Shown in pieces: positions 52,397 to 61,357 of a stretch of 64,000 bases of DNA. The notes under the pieces are model-generated. The model made no database searches and was not told where the DNA came from. It saw nothing but the letters and a program-made list of their open reading frames with translations. The stretch is from positions 186,001 to 250,000 of the forward strand of contig NZ_JACSQL010000003.1 of the NCBI RefSeq assembly GCF_014836635.1, read 5' to 3'. Origin of the DNA: Paenibacillus gallinarum (GTDB lineage: Bacteria; Bacillota; Bacilli; Paenibacillales; Paenibacillaceae). The position numbers were made by a program, and so were the translations under genes. Positions within the stretch are counted from its first letter, which is position 1. Every line of letters starts with the position of its first letter.

Positions 52397-53782
52397 ATGG
52401 ATACCAAAAAATTCACCCTGTGGGTGCTGGCTTGGCCTATTTTTATTGAGCTGTTTCTGCAATTTTTGCTTGGAGCGGTAGATACATTAATGGTCAGTCG
52501 TATTTCGGATGACGCAGTAGCCGTCGTTGGATTCTCAAATCAACTGTTTCAAGCGATGACGGTTCTGTTCACAACGGTGGCCAGCGGAGCAGGAATACTG
52601 ATTGCTCAGAAGTTGGGATCGCATAAAAAGATGGATGCCCGGGTGATTGGAATCATGGCGTTCACGGTAACAACTATCCTTGGAGCGGTATGCAGTGTAA
52701 TCCTTGTTGCATCTCCGCAAAGAATTGCAATGGCATTACAATTACCGGAGCATTTACTGCCGCTGGCAGGTATCTATATCTCGATTGTTGGCGGAGGCAT
52801 GATCTTGATTGCAATGATGGCCACAATGAGCACTGTCATACGGAATACAGGGAATACGAAAGGACCCATGTATGTCGCACTTGGGATGAATGTGATTCAT
52901 GTGTTTTTGAATTATGCCTTCATCTTTGGAGCGTTTGGATTTCCACAGTGGGGCTTGACGGGCGTAGCTATTTCTACCGTTGCGAGTCGTTTGCTCGCTG
53001 TCATTTTGCTTCTCCTAATGTTCTTACGGTCCTTTGAATACCGGATCAAGTGGCGGGAACTAACCGTATTTAACCGGCCTTTATTCGGTGAAATACTGAA
53101 GATTGGATGGCCGCTTGGCGTCAATATGTCTTGCTGGGTGTTTTCTCAGCTTATTATTTACTCCTACATTGCTACACTTGGTGCGGCAGAACTTACGGCA
53201 CGGACATATATGAATACGCTTGAATCGTTCTGTTTTCTGCTTGGGTCATCGATTGCAATGGCAGCGCAGATTCAAATTGCCCATCTCTTTGGAGCTGGCC
53301 GAGTCCGCGAGGCTTACCGGAGTGCCTACCGTGCACTGGGTGTCGGGGCGATCTATGTGGTTGTAAATGCGTTGATTCTTTATCTGTTTGGAAGACAGCT
53401 TCTCGGACTCTTTACGGATGATCAGACGATTATCGCGATTGGTGCATCCTTGCTCGGGATGAACCTCATTCTTCAGCCGGGTAAAATGCTGAATATGGCG
53501 CTTGGTAATTCACTTAATGCGATAGGTGATACGAGATTCACCATGTATATCTCGCTCGGGTCCATGTGGATCATTGCTACAGGAATGTCATATGTACTTG
53601 GGATTCATCTTGGTTTTGGACTCATCGGTATCTATTCTTGCATGATTGTGGATGAGTATTTAAGAGGAATTTTGTCTTATGTGAGGTGGCGGGGTCAGAA
53701 GTATTTACGAAAAGCAGAAGCGGCAGAGCAGCAAAAGCCTGATGGGATGACATTAGAACCTGCTGTAGTAATTCAAGGTTGA
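52397..53782 (+). CDS. MATE-family efflux transporter
   Basis: This 461-residue protein has 12 membrane helices and two homologous halves typical of MATE antiporters: WPIFIELFLQFLLGAVDTLMVSRI at the start and GWPLGVNMSCWVFSQLIIYSYIATLG at the middle. It exports cationic drugs or metabolites using sodium or proton gradients. CGGAGG precedes the ATG at 52397. Confidence 0.92.
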   Translation: MDTKKFTLWVLAWPIFIELFLQFLLGAVDTLMVSRISDDAVAVVGFSNQLFQAMTVLFTTVASGAGILIAQKLGSHKKMDARVIGIMAFTVTTILGAVCSVILVASPQRIAMALQLPEHLLPLAGIYISIVGGGMILIAMMATMSTVIRNTGNTKGPMYVALGMNVIHVFLNYAFIFGAFGFPQWGLTGVAISTVASRLLAVILLLLMFLRSFEYRIKWRELTVFNRPLFGEILKIGWPLGVNMSCWVFSQLIIYSYIATLGAAELTARTYMNTLESFCFLLGSSIAMAAQIQIAHLFGAGRVREAYRSAYRALGVGAIYVVVNALILYLFGRQLLGLFTDDQTIIAIGASLLGMNLILQPGKMLNMALGNSLNAIGDTRFTMYISLGSMWIIATGMSYVLGIHLGFGLIGIYSCMIVDEYLRGILSYVRWRGQKYLRKAEAAEQQKPDGMTLEPAVVIQG

Positions 53783-53854
53783 CAAAGGAAATAAATACCA
53801 ATATACTTCCATTTAACCAATTGAAAAATCAAATGTGCTGATTAGAAATAGTAG

Positions 53855-54098
53855 AAGTGAGGAACTCTTTCAGAGAGCCGTTGGCAGGTGTGAATACGGC
53901 AGCAGGGACCACTTTGAACTCGTCTATGAACAGCTGCCTGAATATAGTAGGGTTCGCCGGGTTCCGCCGTTACAAGGATAGATGGTCTTAGCCATCGAAC
54001 AAAGATTGTTTCCTATCCGTACATCTGTAGGGGTAAGAAACGAATTAGAGTGGTACCGCGGGTTAACCTCGTCTCTATAGCAGAGACGGGGTTTTTTG
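53855..54098 (+). promoter_or_regulatory. T-box leader, leucine-type specifier
   Basis: The T-box consensus GAGTGGTACCGCGGG lies at 54048-54062. A terminator CCTCGTCTC...GAGACGGGG with T run follows (54067-54098), and upstream is the stem I region starting near GTGAGGAACTC. In the specifier region GAACTCGTC places a CTC codon at 53919-53921, which reads leucine and fits the leuA gene downstream. Uncharged leucyl-tRNA would stabilise the antiterminator and switch leuA on. Confidence 0.9.
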
Positions 54099-54179
54099 TT
54101 TGCTAAATTCCGGGTTTAGCAAGCCTCGTGTTCACATAAAATGGATTACATTCTTATTTTCCTTGAGGAGGAAGTTTAC

Positions 54180-55736
54180 ATGACAAATCGCAATGTATTG
54201 GTACTGGATACGACCCTGAGAGATGGAGAACAAGTTCCTGGAGCAAAACTAAACACCTTGCAGAAAATTGAATTTGCACAACAGCTGAAGCGGTTAAATG
54301 TAGATATGATTGAGGCCGGTTTTCCAGCTTCTTCTCAAGGGGATTTTCATGCGGTTCAACAAATCGCGAAGAAAGTAGGAGATCAAATCTCAATAACGGC
54401 TCTCGCAAGAGCGGTGAAAAGTGATATTGATGCCGTTTATGAAAGTATTAAGCTCGCGCAGAATCCGTTCATTCATATTGTGCTTGGAACATCTAATATA
54501 CATCTGGAGAAGAAATTCGCCCGATCAGAGGATGCCGTCATGCAGATGGGAGTAGATGCGGTGAAATATGCGAAGACGCTGCTTCCCGAGGTTCAGTATT
54601 CGACGGAGGATGCTTCTCGGTCTGATTTCGAATATTTGTGGAGAACGATTGAGGCAGTAGTGAAAGCGGGGGCGACGATTATTAACGTTCCAGATACCGT
54701 TGGATACGCCGTTCCAGAAGAGTTTGGTGACTTAGTAAGAAGAATTAATGAGCGCCTTAAGACTCTAAACGATAAAGTGATACTGAGTGTTCATTGCCAT
54801 AATGATTTGGGAATGGCGACGGCAAATACACTGAGTGCCATTAAGAATGGGGCAGAAAAAGTAGAGTGTACCATTAATGGACTTGGCGAGCGTGCAGGGA
54901 ATACCTCTCTTGAAGAAGTCGTCATGGGACTAAAGGTAAGAGAGAATTTTTACGGCTGTACGACCCGAATTCAAACGAAAGAAATTTTGCAGACATCTCG
55001 GTTGCTGACGCATTTAACGGGGCTGGATGTTCAAGTGAATAAGGCAATCACGGGTGATAATGCTTTTGCTCACTCCTCTGGAATTCATCAGGATGGTTTG
55101 CTCAAAGATAAAAATGTATATGAGATCATGTCACCTGAAGAAGTGGGCGGAGAAAAAATGGAGCTCATCCTTACGGCAAGATCGGGACGGCATGCATTTA
55201 AAAATGCAGTGGAACGTATGGGGTTCAGCGTTTCGAGTACAGAAGAATTTGAAATGTTATTTGAAAAATTCATTACCCTGGCCGATGCCAAAAAAGAAGT
55301 ATACGACCATGATGTGTTTTATCTGGTAACCGAACATTTAAACCAGCCACAGTCAAGAGGACACTTATATGAACTGGCATCCTTTCAAGTGGTCACGAAT
55401 GATCAGTATCCCACGGCCAGTATAGAACTGAAAAAGGGAGATGATGTCCTCAGAGGAAGCTCCATCGGGGACGGGCCGATTGATGCGCTTTATAGTGTCA
55501 TTAAAACGTTAACGGATCTTGATGTTCAGCTGATCCATTACAAAATAAATAGTATATCTAGGGGGAAAGAGGCGGTTGGGCGGGTGCATTTGCAGATCTC
55601 CTGTGATGGAAAGACATACACAGGGCGTGCGATGGATACGGACATCATCAAGGCCAGTGCGATCGCTTATCTTAATAGTATTAACGCAGTGATCTTGGAT
55701 CAGATGGAGCTTGAGGAAGACCTGGTGGAACAGTAA
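54180..55736 (+). CDS. leuA: 2-isopropylmalate synthase
   Basis: This 518-residue enzyme is the length of Bacillus LeuA. It has the HMGL-like TIM barrel ([30 protein letters not shown] with the metal His residues, [17 protein letters not shown]) and the C-terminal leucine-sensing regulatory domain (about 390-518). It commits acetyl-CoA and 2-oxoisovalerate to leucine synthesis. ATG 54180 follows GAGGAGGAAG. It is controlled by the T-box and stands alone; leuB, leuC and leuD are not in the window. Confidence 0.94.
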   Translation: MTNRNVLVLDTTLRDGEQVPGAKLNTLQKIEFAQQLKRLNVDMIEAGFPASSQGDFHAVQQIAKKVGDQISITALARAVKSDIDAVYESIKLAQNPFIHIVLGTSNIHLEKKFARSEDAVMQMGVDAVKYAKTLLPEVQYSTEDASRSDFEYLWRTIEAVVKAGATIINVPDTVGYAVPEEFGDLVRRINERLKTLNDKVILSVHCHNDLGMATANTLSAIKNGAEKVECTINGLGERAGNTSLEEVVMGLKVRENFYGCTTRIQTKEILQTSRLLTHLTGLDVQVNKAITGDNAFAHSSGIHQDGLLKDKNVYEIMSPEEVGGEKMELILTARSGRHAFKNAVERMGFSVSSTEEFEMLFEKFITLADAKKEVYDHDVFYLVTEHLNQPQSRGHLYELASFQVVTNDQYPTASIELKKGDDVLRGSSIGDGPIDALYSVIKTLTDLDVQLIHYKINSISRGKEAVGRVHLQISCDGKTYTGRAMDTDIIKASAIAYLNSINAVILDQMELEEDLVEQ

Positions 55737-55774
55737 CAATAAATATACTTCATCACATTATGATCAAAATAACG

Positions 55775-55821
55775 ATCAAAAAAGATGACTCTCGGAATGA
55801 ACTGAGGTCATCTTTTTTTGA
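55775..55821. terminator. Bidirectional intrinsic terminator
   Basis: ATCAAAAAAGATGACT pairs with AGGTCATCTTTTTTTGAT around a 13-nt loop, between leuA and the convergent SDR gene. Confidence 0.85.
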
Positions 55822-55834
55822 TTAATTCAATATG

Positions 55835-55855
55835 TTGAATCAATTTCATAATACC
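55835..55855. repeat. Dispersed element, half copy (e)
   Basis: The segment starts TTGAATCAATTTCATAAT and ends ACC. It shares an 18-bp identical core with 20081-20098 and matches one arm of the inverted element at 27616. It is downstream of the SDR gene. Confidence 0.5.
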
Positions 55856-55888
55856 TTTAGTTGCTTTAATCAGTTATAACGCTAAACG

Positions 55889-56641
55889 CTATTTAAAGGA
55901 AGCATAACCTTGGTCAGCCATAACTACACTGCCGTTAATCGCTTCCGCTTCTTCTAGAGATACAAGATATACAGTTTTAGCAACGGCTTCCGGTTGAGTC
56001 AGTTTGCCGCCCATAACTTTATGAGCCATCTCATCCGCCATACCTAGATCTTTGTATCCTTGAATAATAGGAGTGTCTACCACACCCGGAGCAACCGCAA
56101 CAACACGAATATCATACTGCGCAAGTTCTAATGCAGCCGATTTACTCATCATAATGACAGCACCTTTGGTAGCGTGATAAGCGAAAGATCCTGGCGATGC
56201 AAGGAATCCAAATACCGAAGCCGTATTAATAATAACCCCTTTGGTACCAAGTTCTCTCATTTTTTTACTAGCAGCAAAGATTCCGTGTGCTACTCCGTGT
56301 TGGTTCACATTAATGACGCGATGGTAGGTATCCCAGTCAAGAGCAGCAACAGGGGTAGGCAGGCCAATTCCCGCATTATTGAACATGACATCAATGCGGC
56401 CGTATTGTTGTACGGTTTGCTCCACAAGCGCTTCTACACTTTCATAATTAGATACATCAACTTGAATAAAAGCAGCTTCGCCGCCATTTTTCTCGATCAA
56501 AGCAACGGTTTCTTTACCGCCTGCTTCATTATAATCTGCAACAATAACTCGGTCACCTTTTCCTGCAAAAATAAGGCTTGTTTCGCGACCAATTCCACTT
56601 GCTCCTCCTGTAATAACAGCAACTCTTTTTTCATTACTCAT
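55889..56641 (-). CDS. Short-chain dehydrogenase/reductase
   Basis: This 250-residue classical SDR has TGGASGIGRE (cofactor loop, about 11-20), NNAG (about 89), catalytic Ser in NTASVFG and YHATKGA (Tyr-Lys). The Asp in VIVADYNEAG suggests NAD(H) preference. The substrate is unknown. It is divergent from a LysR gene that may regulate it. AGGAGG lies upstream of the ATG. Confidence 0.92.
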   Translation of the reverse strand: MSNEKRVAVITGGASGIGRETSLIFAGKGDRVIVADYNEAGGKETVALIEKNGGEAAFIQVDVSNYESVEALVEQTVQQYGRIDVMFNNAGIGLPTPVAALDWDTYHRVINVNQHGVAHGIFAASKKMRELGTKGVIINTASVFGFLASPGSFAYHATKGAVIMMSKSAALELAQYDIRVVAVAPGVVDTPIIQGYKDLGMADEMAHKVMGGKLTQPEAVAKTVYLVSLEEAEAINGSVVMADQGYASFK

Positions 56642-56795
56642 GATAAAGTCCTCCTATGTAAACTACTTATTTGTGATATGAATCATTGCTTTTGTTTGAC
56701 TTACGTTCAGTATATACTTGATTTGTTATTAAACATATTTAAAGTATTTTAACTATAGTTAAGAATAGGTTAACTAAAGGAGAGACAGCAGACCG

Positions 56796-57716
56796 ATGAA
56801 CTTTGATCAACTCTTGTATATAACAGAGACTGCCAGAACAGGATCTCTCACAAAGGCATCAGAATCATGTAATGTTACGCTATCTGCGGTTAGTCAGGCG
56901 ATTACGAGTCTGGAAAATGAACTAGGATTTCCTTTATTTAAAAGATCGCGAGCAGGTGCTATCCCTACAGAAGATGGAAAACGTATTTTATCCAAAGCAT
57001 ATAAGGTACTTGAAGCATTTGATGAACTAAAAAAAGAGGCTGAGGTTCAACCAGAACAGCTTACAGGGATCCTTAGAATTGCGACCATTCCGCTTCCGAC
57101 ACTGATCTATACCGATGCTATTATTGATTTTAAGAAGAAATTTCCTGGAGTTACGCTTGAATTATGTGAGATGAGCACGAATGATATTATTCATGAAATG
57201 AATGAAAGACGTTTTGATGTGGGACTAATTATATTTGAAGAAGAGCTGAAAAATCAGCATAAATCCTTATTATTCGGTAAGCTGATCCGGCAAGAAATGG
57301 TCGTTGGGGTTAGCAAGCGGTCTTCCCTTGCCTTACAGGATTCGATTACACCGGAGGAGATTCTGAAACATCAGATTGTTTTATATAAAGACGATCTGCT
57401 GCTGAAATTTTACGAAGATCTTCAGCGGGATTATGGGAAGGGTCAACTGTTATTTTCCACGAATCAGACTTCGGTCATTTCCAAATTGGTTCGAGAAAAT
57501 GTGGCAATTACGATTGGATTTGATTTGTCGTTTGGTAAACATGCTTATATGTCCAGCAGTGATATTGTAGTCTTACCACTTACGATCCCAACTTCGGTTT
57601 CTTCTTACGTAGGGTGGGTACAGCCGAACAGGAGAAACATCCCAAAGCAAGTATCTATTTTCTTGAATCAGTTGGCAAATCAATATCGTCTTCATGAATA
57701 TAACGAAAACTTGTAA
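56796..57716 (+). CDS. LysR-family transcriptional regulator
   Basis: This 306-residue regulator has an N-terminal winged helix (NFDQLLYITETARTGSLTKAS, LSAVSQAITSLENELGFPLFKRS) and a C-terminal periplasmic-binding-type effector domain (about 90-295). It is divergently transcribed from the SDR gene across 154 bp, the usual LysR-target arrangement. AAAGGAGAG precedes the start. Confidence 0.91.
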   Translation: MNFDQLLYITETARTGSLTKASESCNVTLSAVSQAITSLENELGFPLFKRSRAGAIPTEDGKRILSKAYKVLEAFDELKKEAEVQPEQLTGILRIATIPLPTLIYTDAIIDFKKKFPGVTLELCEMSTNDIIHEMNERRFDVGLIIFEEELKNQHKSLLFGKLIRQEMVVGVSKRSSLALQDSITPEEILKHQIVLYKDDLLLKFYEDLQRDYGKGQLLFSTNQTSVISKLVRENVAITIGFDLSFGKHAYMSSSDIVVLPLTIPTSVSSYVGWVQPNRRNIPKQVSIFLNQLANQYRLHEYNENL

Positions 57717-57720
57717 GAAA

Positions 57721-57750
57721 AAAGAACCGCCTTATAAGACGGTTCTTTTA
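57721..57750. terminator. Bidirectional intrinsic terminator
   Basis: AAGAACCG.CTTATAAG.CGGTTCTT with flanking A and T runs, between the LysR gene and the convergent FtsW/RodA gene. Confidence 0.85.
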
Positions 57751-58922
57751 TTTAGCTGTAAGCTCTCCGTACTTGGTAAGATATCATCTATTACTTCGTC
57801 ATTTACTTTGATACTCAGTACTACACCGATGCAGAGCATATTAATGAGTAGAGAAGAACCTCCAAAGCTAAGAAAAGGTAAAGTAATCCCCGTTAAAGGC
57901 ATGAGTCCAATAAACATTCCAACGTTCTCAAAAATTTGATAGATGAACATAGCAACAATACCAACGATCAGAATAGGACCCGCTTTATTTTTACATTCCA
58001 GCGCGATATAGATGAGCCGGTAAATAAGTATGAAATAGAGAAATAATAAAAGAGATACACCCAGAAATCCAAACTCTTCCGCAGCAACGACGATAATTGA
58101 ATCTGAATAGGTATACGGAACATAACCTGTCTGGACCATCGTTCCTTGCTTATATCCCTTTCCCAATAATCCGCCCGAGGCAATCGCGATTTTCGCATTT
58201 CTTGTATGGTAAGAAGCATCTTTGCCTGCTTCTTCAGGCAAAAGCCACGGATCGATTCGATCGAGCCAGTGCCCTTTTTCCGTATTAGAAAGGTAGGTAG
58301 TGATTTGATCATGAAATGTAATATATGACTTAATACCACCAACCGAAAGAACGGCGATGAGCAGAAGTATGATAAGTGCATGTCTGTTCTTAATGTCCCC
58401 AATCCACAACATACCGATTAAGATGACAAGATAGCTAAGTGCATTTCCCATATCATTTGTTTTCATGACTAATGCAAATGGAAGAAGTGTGACAAGTGAA
58501 AGGGGGATGATATTTCTCCAGAAGGTGAGTTTCTTGTTCTGTTTCATTAAGATACCGCCAAGCGTAATGATCAGTACAATTTTAAAGACTTCGGCGGGTT
58601 GCACATTAAATAAATGAGGGATAGAGATCCAGCCCCTGGAGCCGTTGATGACCTTGCCGAAAAACGAGACGTATATAAGCAACAATATGCCTGCTCCGTA
58701 GATATACCAATAATATTTCAATATGAGTTTGTAGTGAAATAATGCAGTCACAAGTAAAGCTGCAAAACTAAGCAGGTAATAAATCACCATTTTCATTTCG
58801 GACCCGGCAAATTTTTCTGGGCTATATTGAATCCCGCTATGTATTAAAAGAATGCTGGCGAGCATGAAAAAACAAAGGATCCAAATGATTGTGGAATCTA
58901 TCTTTTTTAGTTTTTGCAACAT
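57732..58922 (-). CDS. SEDS-family (FtsW/RodA/SpoVE) peptidoglycan polymerase
   Basis: This ~396-residue, 10-helix SEDS protein has the RodA-like GSRGWISIPHLFNVQPAEVFKI, KTNDMGNALSYL and AEEFGFLGVSLLLFLYFILIYR. The C-terminal GLMPLTGITLPFLSFGGSSL is the family signature. It polymerises glycan strands from lipid II with a partner class B penicillin-binding protein, which is not in the window. It is therefore probably an accessory copy. ATG 58922 is preceded by AAAGGAG at a 12-nt distance; an upstream TTG at 58931 is the alternative. Confidence 0.85.
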   Translation of the reverse strand: MLQKLKKIDSTIIWILCFFMLASILLIHSGIQYSPEKFAGSEMKMVIYYLLSFAALLVTALFHYKLILKYYWYIYGAGILLLIYVSFFGKVINGSRGWISIPHLFNVQPAEVFKIVLIITLGGILMKQNKKLTFWRNIIPLSLVTLLPFALVMKTNDMGNALSYLVILIGMLWIGDIKNRHALIILLLIAVLSVGGIKSYITFHDQITTYLSNTEKGHWLDRIDPWLLPEEAGKDASYHTRNAKIAIASGGLLGKGYKQGTMVQTGYVPYTYSDSIIVVAAEEFGFLGVSLLLFLYFILIYRLIYIALECKNKAGPILIVGIVAMFIYQIFENVGMFIGLMPLTGITLPFLSFGGSSLLINMLCIGVVLSIKVNDEVIDDILPSTESLQLNKRTVL

Positions 58923-59101
58923 GTAAATCAATCACTCCTTTGTTAATCTAATGCTACATCTCACTAAATTATAGATGAATAACGTTTTATTTACCAATCC
59001 GGAAGGAGTTTTCATTCTGATTTCGAATGTTTGAAAGATAGCACTTTGGTTTAAATGGATGGTCACTCATCCCTACTCTATACATAAGGAGAGGAAACTG
59101 T

Positions 59102-59596
59102 ATGGAAACCGTATCTTTCGCAAGAAATAAATATAATGACCAGGCGACAGAACTATTTTGGCAGGAAAGTAAAAAGCTAAAGGAACTTCTTGCACATGCA
59201 GATATTCATCATGTAGGAAGCTCAGCAATTCCCGGCACCCTGACAAAAGGAGATGTCGATATTCAGGTTCGAGTAAAGCAAGAAGACTTTGATGAGGCAG
59301 TTCGGGTGCTAGAATCTTTATACCCGGCTGATGAAAAAGGAGAACAAACGGCTTCTTTTCGTTCCTTTTATACAAAAGAGACAATCCTGCCATTAGGTGT
59401 TCAGCTAACGGTATGTCATACCAAACATGATGTGTTTCATAAATTTCGTGATGTATTGTTGATTAATGAAGGATACCGAGATCAATACGATGAACTGAAA
59501 GCTTCCTATGAGGGAAGGGATATGAAGAGTTATCGAGAAGCCCAGCATCATTTTTTTGATCAGTTAAAGAAAACACCCGAATATAGAAGCATGTAA
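59102..59596 (+). CDS. GrpB-family nucleotidyltransferase-like protein
   Basis: This 164-residue UPF0157/GrpB protein has HHVGSSAIPGTLTKGDVDIQVRV (about 38-60), the GS...DxD pattern of the nucleotidyltransferase fold. A C-terminal region follows with FRDVLLINEGYRDQYDELK. The family has been linked to dephospho-CoA kinase fusions, but its own activity is unknown. AAGGAGAGG precedes the ATG. Confidence 0.9.
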   Translation: METVSFARNKYNDQATELFWQESKKLKELLAHADIHHVGSSAIPGTLTKGDVDIQVRVKQEDFDEAVRVLESLYPADEKGEQTASFRSFYTKETILPLGVQLTVCHTKHDVFHKFRDVLLINEGYRDQYDELKASYEGRDMKSYREAQHHFFDQLKKTPEYRSM

Positions 59597-59684
59597 TAAT
59601 TGAGAATGTAGGCATAGTGGGAGGAATACAAGATGGGGCAGACGTTTGAAGAAGTGGACATCAGGAAGGAAGGAAGGATACGAG

Positions 59685-61148
59685 ATGAGAGAGTTGCAAG
59701 TAGATACAAGATATGGTGCGTTAAAGGGACAGAACATAAATGGAGTAGCCGTATGGAAGGGAATCCCTTATGCGAGACCGCCTGTGAATGAACTGCGTTT
59801 TGAAGCTCCCGAGCCGCCTGTTTCCTGGGAAGGTGTTAAGGAAGCGGATCAATTTGGACCTGAATGTATTCAGCCAAGAACAGAAGGAGGGTTATTTCAG
59901 ACTCCAGGGTATGAGCCGAAAGAATCTGAAGACTGTCTTTATCTGAATGTGTGGGCTCCAGAGCATGCAACCAAAAGTAAACTTCCGGTCATGGTATGGA
60001 TTCACGGAGGTGCATTCGTTAGCGGGTCAGGCAGTACCTCGTTCTACGATGCAACCCAATTTGTGAAACGCGGCGAAGTAATTGTTGTCACAATGAATTA
60101 TCGACTGGGACCTTTTGGATTTATGCACTTATCACCGCTTGGTGAATCATTTATTTCGAACGCGGGACTGCTTGATCAAATTGCGGCCTTGGAATGGGTG
60201 CAAGAGAATATAGAATGTTTTGGAGGAGATCCCAGCGCAGTGACTGTGTTTGGTGAATCGGCAGGAAGTATGAGTATTGCTGCTCTTATGGCGATGCCAA
60301 AAGCAAAAGGGCTCTTCCAACAGGCGATTATGCAAAGCGGGGCTTCTCAGCATATACCAGCAGAACAAGCTGCCCAGGTTACAGCTGGAATGCTGCAGAT
60401 GCTCGGAATTCGTTCTGACGAGGTTCATAAACTGAAAACTATGCCTGCTGAACAAATCCTTGCAGCAGGAGAACGTTTTAAAGAGCAAACAGGTGCAGGT
60501 CTTGCCTTGTTATTCCAGCCCGTGGTGGACCAATCAACCCTTCCAAAATCACCTATTCAAGCAATTAAAGATGGAGATGCCCGTGACGTTCGACTTCTTA
60601 TTGGAACGAATCTTGACGAAGGAGCGCTATTTATTCGTCCGGAAACAGAGATTATGAATGATGGTGATATTGTGCGAGCGATGGAAATGATGACAGGTGT
60701 ACCTGATGGGCATAAAATTGCCTCCCAGTATCCGAAAACAACAGATGGACAGGCACAGCTTATGACAGATCTTTTCTTTTGGCGTTCCTCAGTTGAATTC
60801 GCTACAGCTCAGTCTAAGTATGCACCGGTGTTTATGTACCGCTTCGATTGGACTCTTGAAGGTCATCCGCTATTAAATAAAGCGATTCATGGAGGTGAAA
60901 TCGCTTTTGTATTTCATAATTTGCAGTTTTTTACCTCGATGGGAATTACGCTGAGTGATTCGATGCAGCAACTTGCTTCTAGGATGCAAGACGCATGGAT
61001 TACATTTGCTAAAGGGGAGGTTCCTAATCCGGGAGATTACCATTGGGCTCCTTACTCCACAAAAGATAGAGAAACGATTATCTTCAATTCAGATATTGAA
61101 TTGATTCAAGATCCGGATCAAGAAAAAAGAATACGTTTAGGATTATGA
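59685..61148 (+). CDS. Type-B carboxylesterase (para-nitrobenzyl esterase-like)
   Basis: This 487-residue alpha/beta hydrolase has length close to Bacillus PnbA. Landmarks are EDCLYLNVWAP, WIHGGAFVSGSGS (oxyanion hole), FGESAGSMS (nucleophile Ser), IGTNLDEGALF (acidic residue) and HGGEIAFVF (His). It is probably cytoplasmic and hydrolyses carboxylic esters of small molecules. I start at ATG 59685 after GGAAGGAAGG; the ORF extends to 59646 without a ribosome site. Confidence 0.9.
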   Translation: MRELQVDTRYGALKGQNINGVAVWKGIPYARPPVNELRFEAPEPPVSWEGVKEADQFGPECIQPRTEGGLFQTPGYEPKESEDCLYLNVWAPEHATKSKLPVMVWIHGGAFVSGSGSTSFYDATQFVKRGEVIVVTMNYRLGPFGFMHLSPLGESFISNAGLLDQIAALEWVQENIECFGGDPSAVTVFGESAGSMSIAALMAMPKAKGLFQQAIMQSGASQHIPAEQAAQVTAGMLQMLGIRSDEVHKLKTMPAEQILAAGERFKEQTGAGLALLFQPVVDQSTLPKSPIQAIKDGDARDVRLLIGTNLDEGALFIRPETEIMNDGDIVRAMEMMTGVPDGHKIASQYPKTTDGQAQLMTDLFFWRSSVEFATAQSKYAPVFMYRFDWTLEGHPLLNKAIHGGEIAFVFHNLQFFTSMGITLSDSMQQLASRMQDAWITFAKGEVPNPGDYHWAPYSTKDRETIIFNSDIELIQDPDQEKRIRLGL

Positions 61149-61157
61149 TGTAAACAT

Positions 61158-61194
61158 AACCCCTTGATGAGCCAATCTCATTAAGGGGTTTTTT
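61158..61194 (+). terminator. Intrinsic terminator
   Basis: AACCCCTT pairs with AAGGGGTT, with an inner GATGAG/CTCATT stem, followed by six T. Confidence 0.9.
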
Positions 61195-61357
61195 AGTGTA
61201 ATCCTTGCGGAAAAAAGAGAAATTATCTCACTATTTGGAACATTTTATCGCTTATTATAGTTTTATCCCAATTAATTAGAAACTTTTTCAAGGATTAAGC
61301 GTCTAATAGTAGACGAATTCGAAGAGAATAGAAAATAGAATCAAAAGGAGTCTAAGC

